Shown: positions 10,621 to 21,500 of the stretch, one piece after another
Layout: every line of letters begins with the position of its first letter
Numbering within the stretch: position 1 is the stretch's first letter
Source: Nephrocerus scutellatus
Taxonomy: Eukaryota > Arthropoda > Insecta > Diptera > Pipunculidae
Length of the DNA: 64,000 nt
Direction: 5' to 3'
Assembly: GCA_947095585.1 (NCBI GenBank)
Contig: OX352761.1
Location: 26,317,777 to 26,381,776 of the forward strand
Translations under genes and position numbers: made by a program
Notes under the pieces: generated by a model
Database searches by the model: none
Told to the model about the DNA's origin: nothing
The model's input: the letters and a program-made list of their open reading frames with translations, nothing else

Positions 10621-11590
10621 TTAATTGTAATTGTAAATTATAAATATTTCAAAGAAGTAATATTGAATCTTCTGATCGCCATCATCGTAGTGTGTTGATA
10701 TGCTCTGCGTGTCAGTACTTAGCTAATCTCTATTTGTTGATCATAATTTTCTCCTGTTACTGTGTAATATCCCTTTTATTCAGATTCACCAAACTGCAAT
10801 ATGTATAAAAAAAAACTGAAACTGACTCTTATCCATGATCCAGAAAGATCCAGAAGATATACTCCCGTTCTATCACTATTTAGCTCAAGTTCAAGGGCAG
10901 CTCCGGTGGCAATTGATTTAAATTATAATTGAATAAGCATCATACAGTCGTTGCAATAACGAAGAAATGAACAAATAGCCAACCAACAACAAGAATTGAC
11001 ACAAAATGGAAAAACAAAGTAGGTCTTCCGGGCCGTTTACAAATCGACGCGATCGCTGACGGCCGTAACCGAGTCGCAGCCGGCCGGCCATAGTCCAGCA
11101 TAAACAAGAAGAATATCGCAAACGATCTTAATAAGTAAATAAAGTCTCAAAGTCGCGCGCTTATAATCTTTGTTGGAAATGCCACTTGCAGTTGCAGTTG
11201 CAAGTATGCAATTTAGAGGGATGTTTATGGGTTAGTAGTAAACGACAACGACATTGGCTGGATGTAAGCGATTCTACGCCACAAGCCGAAAAGAAAGAAA
11301 GCTACAGAGATAGATACACATTGGTATAAATGAATTTAAATACATTTGGCGACAAATGGGATAATGCGATGAGATGAGTGGGGGAGAAGGTAAAGAAGGA
11401 GATCATCAAAAAGTAGTAGTAGTAGTAAAAGAAGAAGAGCTGAGCGCCGGAATGTCGCACTTCTTTTGTTATAGACTCAATAGATGGAACCTTAAACACT
11501 CGAGAATAAATTAGATACGACGATCTGCTATATCTGTGAGTAGCTATCTATATATGTATTTGATGTCAAACGTGGTAAGCGAACGAACGA
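10620..11590. other. Intergenic; unusual GC-richer patch
   Basis: No gene recognised. A patch at 11030-11105 (GACGGCCGTAACCGAGTCGC, then GGCCGGCCA) is far more GC-rich than its surroundings and could be an exon, promoter or conserved element. The ORFs on it are not recognisable. Confidence 0.3.
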
Positions 11591-11594
11591 GACA

Positions 11595-11635
11595 GTAAAT
11601 GAATGAATGAATGAATGAGCGTGAGTGAGTGTCGT
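11595..11635 (+). repeat. Short (GAAT)n microsatellite and GAGT run
   Basis: Consecutive GAAT units are followed by GAGCGTGAGTGAGTG. This is simple-sequence DNA. Confidence 0.75.
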
Positions 11636-11998
11636 CAACGAGCTGATTCGGATAATCACAGTTAAAGTTAATCGAATTTGAATTTGTTTATTGCTATTTA
11701 TCTGAACAAAAGGCTCTACGTATCTACAAAAGACTGCTGAACTAGAAAAATAGAAAACAAACATTTGCGGCGAACAATGTGAACAACTGAACTACTGGCG
11801 TGTAGTAGCATTTAATTAAAATAATACTTGATTCAGAATCGCATTTATAAAAATCACAGTTAATAGATAGATATATAGTTTATTCTTCGATTGGGATTTG
11901 ACAAACAAACAAATCAGAACAAAAAAAAAACAAAAATGCAATCATTTACAATCACAGTGTGGTTTTAAGCAAATAAATCAAATTAATTAATTCTTATT

Positions 11999-12421
11999 TT
12001 ATTTTGTGATTATTTCCTCCTTTTTTATACCGAGTGTAAAAATATTCAACACAAAACCGCAAACCTTCAGTTGAATGCCGGCCGGCCGGGAACAATCAAG
12101 CGCTGGATAAACAAATTTATGTGGGCGAGACTGAATTTGATGGATATTTAATTGTTTGTAAGGCTTTACGTGATGTTTAGTGGGATAGTTTCCATTTACA
12201 TAGATTGATTTAAACTTTTTGTTGGCAGTTAGGATGGGATTTTTCAAATACTTAAGATTAATGGAAATGGAATGCCCAAATAAATGCATGTCATTTGTGT
12301 ATTTATTAATTACTTCAGCTAATCTGAAATCTGATGTTGATCTGAGTTTTTGAAAATTTTTCGTTTCCAAACACGAATTTGTCCATACGATTAATTTTGT
12401 CCATTCATGGAAACGTGACAA
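11999..12421 (-). CDS. Unrecognised ORF, 140 codons
   Basis: An uninterrupted ORF with ordinary-looking, charged composition, e.g. FHEWTKLIVWTNSCLETKNF near the start and YPALDCSRPAGIQLKVCGF near the end. I do not recognise a family, signal peptide or membrane segment. No splice context or neighbour supports it. It could be a remnant of a mobile-element ORF or chance. Its length in AT-rich DNA is only mildly suggestive. Confidence 0.2.
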   Translation of the reverse strand: MSRFHEWTKLIVWTNSCLETKNFQKLRSTSDFRLAEVINKYTNDMHLFGHSISINLKYLKNPILTANKKFKSIYVNGNYPTKHHVKPYKQLNIHQIQSRPHKFVYPALDCSRPAGIQLKVCGFVLNIFTLGIKKEEIITK

Positions 12422-12429
12422 TTATTTAA

Positions 12430-13370
12430 AAATAAATTTAAGCAAACAAATGAGATTTTTTTCCTGTCTTATTATTATGTGAATAACGTGGAGTTTATGG
12501 AAGAAGATAACAATTTGATAACTAAAATTAAGTACATAGCTGGAAATTTTAAACATATTACTAAGTAAATATCGGTGTTATGCGAATTTCGTGGAAGAAC
12601 AAATCGCAACCCATTAAGAGAGCACAGTAGACCCACTATGGTTTGATTTAATAATGTAAATGGCAAATTAAAGGGTGTCCCAGATTAGTAAATTTTCGCT
12701 ATATACTGATTCAGATCTCAGCGATAAGGAATTGTTTGAAATATTAAGTTTGACTGTTTTAAGAAGATACAAGTCTTGTGAGATCGCGATTTGTTTGGAG
12801 AAAATGATTTTTACAACGGCCATACATAAAAAACAAAACATATTGGTAAGTTAATTATTTTCACTCTATGGCGACGCTGGGCTATGCTAACTATATCTGA
12901 AGATTGACAGAGAAGCTTAGCAGAAATTTTAAATAGCTGTGGTCCTCTACCTAAGAAAGGCGCCACATAAAAGAACGCTAACAAGTTTCTAAACAAATAA
13001 ATTTGGCATGTTGTTACAGCGTCAATTTGTAGGCATACGTTTGTAGGTTTGTGATACTTTTAAACCCAATAAAAGAAAGAAAATGGTGAAAAACGAAAAG
13101 TGAAAAAGGTTAACCTACCCTCGAAAGTAGGCATTATCCACACTAGTCTGTTAACATGGAAAATACTTTAGTTATTTACTACATTCTCAGCGAACACACA
13201 TTCCCACAGTAGTTATGCAGTGCGAAGGAGAAGTTTAGTAGAAAAATAGCGTACATTACTCGCTGAAAAGTGCTTATCGTGCTCGTTAGATTGCCGCGCT
13301 CGTTATGTTATATACTATATTCGTTTGAATTTTGGAATTTAAAAAAGTTACTCAAATAATTTTTCGAATA
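12430..13370. other. Non-coding, nothing recognised
   Basis: No supported gene. It contains AAGGGTGTCCCAGATTAG at 12671-12688, a word reminiscent of DNA-transposon termini, without a partner that I could find. Confidence 0.3.
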
Positions 13371-14073
13371 CCTAATGTTTACAGAATTTTTGAATGTAAG
13401 CTTAAGCAGTTCGATATATTTTTGTTATTTAAATGTTTTGGAAGGAGAAGAAAGTAGATTTATTAGTTTATTCGCAAGATATGAACTGAAATTGATTCAC
13501 GCAGTAAAGCAAAACACTTATAGAAGAGGAAGCGGTGGTGAATTTTTTGGCTTCCGCAGGTCTATGAATTGTATAGATGCAAAATTCGAAAAACTTGAAG
13601 ATATAAATACAATAAATTTAAGAATTACCAACAATCACACATTCATAATCCCCATTTACATAAACGGTAACAACTGGAAAAGTAATTACGATAAAATTAT
13701 AGATATTCTGTTTAAACTTGGTTCATCAGACATTATGCTGACTGGAGATTTTAGTGGGAGAATTTTTCTCTCACAAAACAACCTGGAAAGCGGTATATCA
13801 ACTTCACTATTAAAAACCACTCTATCTGCGATGCAAATGGTAAAAAGATTCTTGATCATGCAGATGCGTTCGATCGCCGTATTTTAAACGGAAGTTGCTA
13901 AGGCGACTCTAGAGGAGAGTACACGTTTATTCGTGGAACAGCTTGCTCTATAATAGATTATTGTATGGTTTCTGGTGATTGGATTCAGCTGATATCTGAC
14001 ATCAAGATCGCAATGATGAATTTTTCAGACCACATGCCACTTGAAATTGCATGCAAATTGGAGATATCAAGTA

Positions 14074-14105
14074 CAGGTACATCAAAAACAAAAATGAACG
14101 ATTTT
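14074..14105 (+). repeat. Left terminal inverted repeat of the mariner-type element
   Basis: Perfect inverted match to 15263-15293 apart from the terminal base; preceded by TA. Confidence 0.88.
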
Positions 14106-14149
14106 GAGTTGGAATAAATAAATTACGCAGTTATGTTTTTAATGAAATG

Positions 14150-14989
14150 TTATTTTATATGTAAACCTTTGTTTTTATAAACAGTCAAACACCGACTTGA
14201 CCAAGATTTAAGTGCCCGTTGAATCATTGCCAGAGGAATGTTCCTTATCTCTCGCTTTATCAATCTTTTTAGTTGCGCAATATTATCAACTTTAGATATT
14301 GCCAATTGTGACTTCAAGTATCCCCACAGGAAATAATCACAGGGTGCTAAGTCGGGTGATGAGGGAGTCCATAAATTAGGATGGATATAGGATACGTTGT
14401 TTTGTTGGAGGAATGCAAGTGTTTTATTTGCCGTATGTGATGGAGCTGAGTCTTGGTGTAATATCCAGTTACCATTTGGGCACAAGTGTTTTGAATCTTT
14501 GATAAGAGGTTTTAAACAGTTGCTTATGTAGTAATCTGCATTTATTTTAGCACCTGGCTGAACTAAAATGGGTACTGTTGTGCCAAAATTAGATATTCCC
14601 AAGAATACCATGAATCCTTTCGGATGAGACGGTTTTGTGAAGGGAACTAATTCCGCCCTAGTTTGCTTGCGACTCAAATATTGCACACTTCTTTGGCCGT
14701 CGGCATTTGTTAAATAAAACCAAGCTTCGTCGACTGTGATATATTTTTTCCATTTATCGCCTTTCAGTAGTCGGTAAAGGTCCAGAGACCGTTGGTGCCT
14801 TTTGGTGATTGTTTGCGCAGACATATTGTGACGCTTCGGCTTCTTCACAAGTCTTAGTCCCAATTTTTTTTTTAGTGTATATTGTATGACTCCAACCTTC
14901 CTGTTAAAATGTTTTGCCAGATGTTTCTGCGTCGGTGGTTGTGGTTTGGTTGCCATTTTTCGCAAATTTGAAATTTGGCGTTTTGACAA
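14150..14989 (-). CDS. Mariner-family transposase, N-terminally short
   Basis: Cut-and-paste transposase of the IS630/Tc1/mariner superfamily, acting on the flanking inverted repeats. Visible features include a partial helix-turn-helix (TQKHLAKHFNRKVGVIQYTL) near residues 20-40. The first catalytic Asp is in ITVDEAWFYL, the second in WILHQDSAPSHTA and the third in SPDLAPCDYFLWGYL. Thirty-seven residues separate the second and third Asp, a DD37D spacing as in maT-type elements rather than the DD34D of classical mariner. All three Asp are present. The 279-codon frame starts at a TTG; the first ATG is 12 codons in. The frame stays open upstream without an ATG until a stop near 15052, so about 60 N-terminal residues seem to be missing. 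Probably inactive. Confidence 0.8.
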   Translation of the reverse strand: MSKRQISNLRKMATKPQPPTQKHLAKHFNRKVGVIQYTLKKKLGLRLVKKPKRHNMSAQTITKRHQRSLDLYRLLKGDKWKKYITVDEAWFYLTNADGQRSVQYLSRKQTRAELVPFTKPSHPKGFMVFLGISNFGTTVPILVQPGAKINADYYISNCLKPLIKDSKHLCPNGNWILHQDSAPSHTANKTLAFLQQNNVSYIHPNLWTPSSPDLAPCDYFLWGYLKSQLAISKVDNIAQLKRLIKREIRNIPLAMIQRALKSWSSRCLTVYKNKGLHIK

Positions 14990-15262
14990 AGATGATTTTC
15001 GTCCCTCATTTTCAATTCGTTTATTATATTTGGTTAGTGTATATTTGGTATATTAAACCCCACTTTTTTACACTCTTTTATAATTAGTGAAAAACTAACG
15101 TTTTTCTTTAAAAAAATTGAAACAAAGAGCTGCTGTTCAATTGTCAACACCATGAACATTTAAAACAAAATTGCATTTTGAATATTCTATTGTTTTGATG
15201 CTTGTGTTTTATACGTACTCTACTTCTCTCTAAAATAACGGGGCTCTGAGTTTTTTGTGTTT

Positions 15263-15294
15263 AAAATCGTTCATTTTTGTTTTTGATGTACCTA
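15263..15294 (-). repeat. Right terminal inverted repeat of the mariner-type element
   Basis: Reverse complement of 14074-14105; followed by TA at 15295-15296. Confidence 0.88.
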
Positions 15295-15799
15295 TACAAC
15301 AGCTGTTTAAAAAAATGCACAACCACTTGCTCTTTTGCCAAAACTGATTTGGAAAGACAGCCTAACTACATTATTCCAGAGAAATCTAAAAGAAGCACGT
15401 TTAGAAGCATCGAACTTGCCTATAAACATTGACAACCTTACAGAAATAATCAAGCAAGCTACACCAAATGAGTCAACAAGGCGGAACTTTCTAAGTAAAC
15501 AAAAGTGGTTTGATTCTGAATGTTTGAAAGCAAGAGAGTGTTCTTTTGCAGCTCTTGGACTTCTGCGAAAACACAACACAAATGTGTTTAAAACCATCTA
15601 TGGTGAAGCGATCAAGAACTTCAAGCGAATCGGTTACAAGAAAAAGATGGATATTGAAGAACAGACCATTGAGCTAATCAACAGATCAAGATCCTCAGCA
15701 GAGTTCTGGAAGGCTGTAATGTATGTCAACGGGAATACTAATACCATTGGGTCCAAATTTCGCCAGCTTTTCTTTACCGCATACCCTAACTAACTAACT

Positions 15800-16470
15800 T
15801 TGAATAAAGTTCCAATAAAACCTCGAATTAAATTCGAATGATAGTAAGAATAAGAGTAAATAATATCAGGCTTTAAACGATGCCTGCTCAGTGAGGTTCG
15901 ACGGTAACAAATCAGCTGATAAGCCAGCTTAGCATATTTAAAAATTATTCGTCGGTTATAAATAATATTTATCAGTTGAATGAGTTGAGCTGAAAGGATA
16001 CAGACTTATGAACATCCTGTGATCCATACCGGATCTACGATTTATTGACCACTAGTTGTTCCTGGGCGCTTCGCTACCCTCACGCATGAAAACCCGGGAT
16101 GGATGGTTAATGTATGTATATAGTAAAACGAGCTTCTCAGCTCTCCATATGGATAGTTGTAATTCAGACTGAATTAGCTTAAAAAGATTTTAGTATTTGT
16201 TATTTATTTATTTGGTATTTGTCTGTATTTTTGAATACTTTGAGGTCATTTTAAACCACCACACCACACGACCTAGAGAGCTGAAATGTTGTGAGTGTCT
16301 AAGTCCCAAATAGCATTTTTTATATATCGCGTGTGGCGCATGTGATACGTGGAAAAAGAAAATACATAGAAAAAGGCCCGACCACAAAATCAGATATTTT
16401 TGCGATTATTACCAAATAACTTGTTTTGATCTATATGTATATAAAAGTTTGTACCCGAAAAACTAAGTTT
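15800..16470. other. Non-coding, nothing recognised
   Basis: Follows the end of the non-LTR relic. No ORF with content. Includes GGCGCTTCGCTACCCTCACG at about 16066, slightly GC-rich, of unknown origin. Confidence 0.3.
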
Positions 16471-16479
16471 TTTTTCCCA

Positions 16480-17215
16480 TTTACTTATTTTACTTTCTTT
16501 AACATAGTAAAAGCAAGTATAGTAATCATGAAAATTTTCGAACCCGGAATTTTTGTAGATTACCATTACCGTGAAAAAAAAGAAAAAAAATCTGTCTGTC
16601 TGTATGTCTGTCTGTCTGTGTCCTGTTTACAGCCCAGACAGTTGATCTTATGATGATGAAAATTAATATTTAAGCTTTTTACATAGATTATGAGCGGCCA
16701 GATGATGTTGACGGAAATCTGACAACCAAAAGTGACAGTTTCTAAGTTTTTCGAGTTTTTGTAAATAACTCAAAAAGTAAACCCTTGTTTGGTTCTACTA
16801 GATTTTCTGGCACATAAACCAGAAGATTTCCGAAGATCAATGTAAAACCTCGGTTGGTTCTATAAGATCTTCTGGCACATAAACCAGAAGATTTCCGAAG
16901 ATCAATGTAAAACCTCGGTTGGTTCTATAAGATCTTTTGGCACATAAACCAGGAGTTCTTCGAAGGATTAATATTGTTGTTTTGTCGTAAAAACGGCACG
17001 TAAACGGCGGTAAAAAGATTAAATATGAATTTTCATTCCTATAAGTTAAGCCGTCTGGGCTGTACAGTGGACACAGACAGACATACATCCAGACAGAGAT
17101 TTTTTTATTTTCGCTTTTTCTGACTCCGAAGATACGGTAATGGGTAAATCTGCAAAAATCCAGAGTTCGAACATTTTTTGATTCTTTTACTAAGTAAAAG
17201 AAAGTAAAATAGGTT
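16480..17215. repeat. Inverted pair of PCN-A repeats flanking a 65-bp tandem array
   Basis: 16480-16780 holds the PCN-A repeat in one direction (TTTACTTTCTTTAACATAGTAAA, a GAAAATTTTCGAACCCGG word, TCTGTCTG runs, CAGCCCAGACAG). 17010-17215 holds it in the other (AGCCGTCTGGGCTGT, GACAGACA, TACTAAGTAAAAGAAAGTAAAA). Between them (16790-16980) are nearly three direct copies of a 65-bp unit with GGCACATAAACCAGAAGATT and CCTCGGTTGGTTCTATAAGA. Non-coding; it could form a long hairpin. Confidence 0.75.
16790..16980 (+). repeat. 65-bp tandem repeat, about 2.9 copies
   Basis: The TGGCACATAAACCAG word recurs at 16808, 16873 and 16938, exactly 65 bp apart. The third copy is more diverged. Confidence 0.85.
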
Positions 17216-17229
17216 GGAAAATGTGATTT

Positions 17230-18165
17230 TCGATAAATAACGACCGCACAAAATTTCATTTTTATTTATGTAGATAATAGATACAAGATAGATAGATAGA
17301 CAGAAAGAGGTTTGTAGGTTGCCCGCGATGATGCTAAGCATCAATAAGTACAGACTCATCTAGGTATTGCAGGAATTTTAAGTGTGTGAGTTAATATAGG
17401 TAGTATCTTTACCATGTGTAAAAATAGAGAAGGGTATTTGTAAAGCTGGCAAACAGTTAATTAATTCGCAAAGAAAATCATAAATAAACTACCAATATGC
17501 AAATTTAGATAAAGTCAAAACAGCAAAACATGCACTCTCTCATATGAATGATCTTTTGTTAACAATTATGTACACTGCTACTAACCAGATAACAACTTAA
17601 GCAAATGGTTTAACCACTTGTGTAAATAAGTAATGTAGACACACACACATATGTATATATACAAAGTTCTCTTTGTTGGGGAACAAATAATTTGGTGTTA
17701 ATTAAATCAGTAGATGCTGATGACAAAATTTGCCTCGATGCGGTTTTTTTAGTTATTTTCGCGTTCTTCTCCCTTGTCTTGTGTTGACGCTTAATCATTT
17801 CGAATTCGCTTCTGAGAGAAAGATCATATATTCAACACATGTTAAAAGTGTCCGACCCAAATTTATTGCATCAAAAGACTCACTAACGGTGGCAGTTTTC
17901 AAGCAGCTTCCGTGCAAAAACTATGACGCACATTAAATCAAACAAAAAAATCCTACAGGTAGAATTGATAACAAAAGATAGAGACTCAGTCACCGCACAA
18001 TGAAAATTGAAATCACCTCCAATTAGCTCATTCAGCCAGCAGTAGCTGTAGCAGTCTCTGACTGACATTCAATCAAGTGTGAAAAAATTCCAATACAACA
18101 ACAGCAAAATGTGCCACCGAAAATTACCAATATCCGCCGATCAATGAGAAATTTCTAAAATAAAC
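17230..18165. other. Upstream region of pyx, non-coding
   Basis: No coding signal. AT-rich with a short GATA/GATAGATAGA run near 17285 and a CACACACACATATG run near 17640. An upstream non-coding exon of pyx could lie here because the start-codon exon seems to begin at a splice acceptor (18187), but none can be pinned down. Confidence 0.35.
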
Positions 18166-18187
18166 TTCAATTTTCTTTTCATTTCAG

Positions 18188-18597
18188 TTGAGTTGAGAGT
18201 TACAGGCAAAGTTCATCAGTTTTTTGTTTGTTGTTCGATTTAATCGGCCAGGATGATCACATTGAAATAAATTTAAAGCCAAAACAAAAAGACGAGCTAG
18301 CGAGCAATACAATGCTGATCTACTGAGAGCACAGTAGATCAATAATTGTAACTAAGGTAGAAAAACTTTAATAAATGTTTACCGCCTCCCACAACGCCGC
18401 TATAACAGGACAAATCACCGCCGACGACAACGACGACGCGAAAACGCAAACTCTGAAAATTTTCCAAGCAAATCAAACAAAATGGAAAATTTAGGATACA
18501 AAGAAGGCACCGCCAAACCACGTCGAATATCACGGGCTATCAGTGTTGTCTCTAAGAATGATGCCGAACAGCCATTGTCGGAGAATAACACAACAAG
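18188..18597 (+). other. pyx: pyx exon with 5'UTR and start codon
   Basis: A strong acceptor (pyrimidine-rich TTTTCTTTTCATTTCAG ending at 18187) and a strong donor (ACAACAAG|GTGAGT, donor at 18598) bound this exon. The ATG at 18482 sits in a good fly context (CAAACAAAATGG). It begins MENLGYKEGTAKPRRIS and ends in phase 2. Joining AG to the G at 23564 restores an open frame straight into the ankyrin channel exon, and that phase match is the main support. Confidence 0.75.
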
Positions 18598-21500
18598 GTG
18601 AGTGAGTGAGAAAGGAGAGTTAGTCAGAAAGGTGAGCATGGTGAGCGAGCAAAAGGACGGTTCGACTTTTTTTTAATCTACACTGAAAAATACAAAAAAT
18701 AGTTGCGCAGCCACACTTTTTGTAAACCATTTTTTTTATCAAAATAATCCTTATAATGAAGTGTTAGTTAGTAATAAAATAAAAAAGTGTTTATGAAAGA
18801 GACCTGATTCAATCTTGTTTTTGCTATCTGTCAATGTATTTTTTTGTCTTTGATGTGTAAAAAAAAAGTAAAACCCTAGTCCATATTTGTTTTTTTTTTA
18901 AATTTATTAAAACCTCTTCACAAACCTAGTTAACAAAAAAAGAAAAAATTGCAAAACCAAAAAAACTCAAATAAAATCTAAATATAAGTGCGGGCTGATA
19001 AGTAATCGGCATAAGCCAGAAAACACAACTTTTTTCGACAAAATTCAATTTATATCTCAACAAAGTCTTCTTTTAGATTAATACACTTCAACCATATTCC
19101 AATTTTTCGATACCCTCCGAATAATACGATTTCTGAAAGCCGTCAAAATAGGCCTATGAGTTCCTAATTTGACCCAAATCTCTTACTACGGATCCATTTC
19201 TGCAGGTTTGGAAATAGACAATAGTTGGTGGCGGGCAAGTCTGGAGAATAAGGTTGTGGTGGTTGCGGGGTTGTGTGCCGGTACATTGTCTTGGTGAAAA
19301 AGCCCTTTTTTTAGCTTTTGCTTCAAATCGGCGTCGAATCGAACCAACAGCTCAGCTCTATGTGAATGATGCATCCCAAAAACCCGGGATCCTTGTTGGC
19401 CAACAGACCAACCTTGGTCTTTTTATACTTCGACTCGCCAGGAGCAGTGTACTGTTTGTCTCTGGGGTGTTGTGATGGATCCATGTATCGTCGACGGTTG
19501 CGAAACATCGCAAAAACTCATTTTTGTCGCGTTTAACATCGCCATACATTCCTTTGAAGTTGTCAAACAGTCGTGCTTATTGTTAAAAGAAAGCAAACGC
19601 GGCACCCATCTGGCAACGAGCTTCCTCAGTGATGCAATATATTCTCCAAACGTTCACGTGAAATACCCACAGCCTGAGCAATCTCTCGTACCTTCACTCG
19701 TCTATCGTCATCGACCATTTCTGGTCTGTTGACCTCTTTTGGACGGCCTGGACGCTCATCCAGGCCAATCGTGAAAAGAATCAAAAATACAGCCTACAAC
19801 GCTAATTTATAATGACATTTCAGTTGTCAGCTCTATAGATAAAGCCAATCTGTTTGCTGCGTATTTCGCTCCACGCTTCCAGATTGTGCATTGCTGCCTC
19901 CTGCACCTCAGAGTATTGAATACTGTATGGGACAGATATTCATTCTTACTCGTGCAGTTGCCAGAGTTTTAAACGATCTCAACACTCACAAATCTGCTGG
20001 GCCAGATGGTATTTCCCCATTAGGTCTGAAAAGGTGTTCTTCCAAGCTGGAATTACCATTGCATAAGCTTTTCCATCTATCCTATTCTTCTGGACTCTTC
20101 CCGAAAAGTTGGAAAACAGCCTTTGTCCAGCCCATACCCAAAAAGGAGAGCCATCGTCTCCGTCTTCGTACCGACCCATAACACTTACATCCATTCTTTC
20201 CAAAGTCATGGAAACGCTGATCAATTTTCAGCTCAAGAAATATCTTAAAGCCAACGAAATCCTTAGTGACCGGTAGTATGGATTTCGTGGGCAACGTTCT
20301 ACTGATGATTTGATGGTATATCTCACCGGAACCGGTTTTTGCATCAATTTGGAGAAAGCAAACCTGTTTCATTCGATATTTCTAAGGCATTTGACAGAGT
20401 TAGGCATCAAGCTCTTTTGCCGAAAATGTGTGCTCACGGAGTCGATGATAAACTGCTTTACTGGATTAGAAGCTTTTTTTTGGAACTCTCAATTCAAGTT
20501 GTTTTGAACGGTTTCAAGTCTAAAGTACATCACTTAAATGCTGGCGTTCCCCAGGGCTCTGTTTTGTCCCCGCAACTCTTTCTAATTTTTATTAATGATT
20601 TGTTATCTGTGACTTCTAATCCAATTCACTCTTTCGCTGATGACAGCACCCTCAGCTTTTCATATAAGTTTGAGGTACGTCCTTCCACTTCTCATGTGGA
20701 ACTCAAACATCTACGTATGTTAAATTGCGAAATTTTTAGGTTTTCTATGCCGGTGCAAGACAAATTTTAACTCCCTCTGATCTTGCTACTATCTATAAGG
20801 CTTTTTTTCGCTCTAAACTTGGGTACAATTGTCATATCTGGTCTGATGCACCTAAAACTATATTGCATCAGCGATAAAACTTATCGGTGACGAAAACATT
20901 GCGAAATCAATAGAGCGCAGGAACGTTTCCTGCTTGTCACTGTTTTATCGCTTCTTCCACCAGCGGTGCTCAAGAGACATAGCCAACTGCATGCCACGCC
21001 TCCTTGAATTCAACCGCAATAATCGTGGCGCCCGAAATGTTCATCAGTTTACCCCCAAGTCCATCTATGGACGTACAGTTAAGTTCAGGGATTCGTTCTT
21101 CAACCGTAAAACACGTATGTGGAATGCTCTGCCAAGCTCTGTCCTTCCACATCACTATGATACACAGGCATTCAAAACACAAGCTCATAGACATGTCATT
21201 TTTTCTCCTCCTTTTCCTTAACGCCTACGCTGTGCCAAGCATATAGCCGAGCATTATAAGGGTGCGAACCCTTAAGCATGCGCGAATTATAAAAAAATTA
21301 CGCAGATAGTAGAAAACTTGGTATTCACATTAATTAGAATCTGGAATCAAATATATAGGGTAGGATTCTATATAAGTTTCGATTCCATAGTTGTCAGGGT
21401 CGCTGCGGTGAATAGTGTTGTAGGACACCCCTAGGGTGATGGGATCGATAGGTGAGGGGTTGGGCTGACCGATATTAGTGTCGATTCTATGCTGTCAAAT

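Larger units (their letters stand above)
14074..15294 (-). mobile_element. Mariner-type DNA transposon with terminal inverted repeats and TA target duplication
   Basis: The left end reads AGGTACATCAAAAACAAAAA then TGAACGATTTT (14075-14105). The right end (15293 back to 15263) is its exact reverse complement, about 31 bp. The outermost base differs (C versus T). TA dinucleotides flank both sides (14072-14073 and 15295-15296), the usual tc1/mariner target duplication. Total length is about 1221 bp. The insertion lies in the endonuclease-RT linker of an older non-LTR element and splits its reading frame, so the insertion order is clear. Confidence 0.88.
13375..15793 (+). pseudogene. Non-LTR retrotransposon relic split by a mariner-type element
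   Basis: The left half (13375-14070) encodes an APE-type endonuclease. It contains a degenerate GDF(N) motif at LTGDFSGRI, then after a frameshift IIDYCMVSGDWIQLI and FSDHMPLEIACKLE, the SDH motif near the domain end. The right half (15310-15793) continues the same polyprotein: LPKLIWKDSLTTLFQRN, KQKWFDSECLKARE and GYKKKMDIEEQ, the linker usually found between endonuclease and reverse transcriptase. The 1.2-kb interruption is the DNA transposon at 14074-15294. The reverse transcriptase itself is absent, so the copy is truncated 3' as well as broken by a stop near 13887. Clade not assigned. Confidence 0.75.

Noticed and set aside
16790..16980. CRISPR-like array
   Set aside because: Continuous 65-bp tandem units without variable spacers, in a eukaryotic setting.
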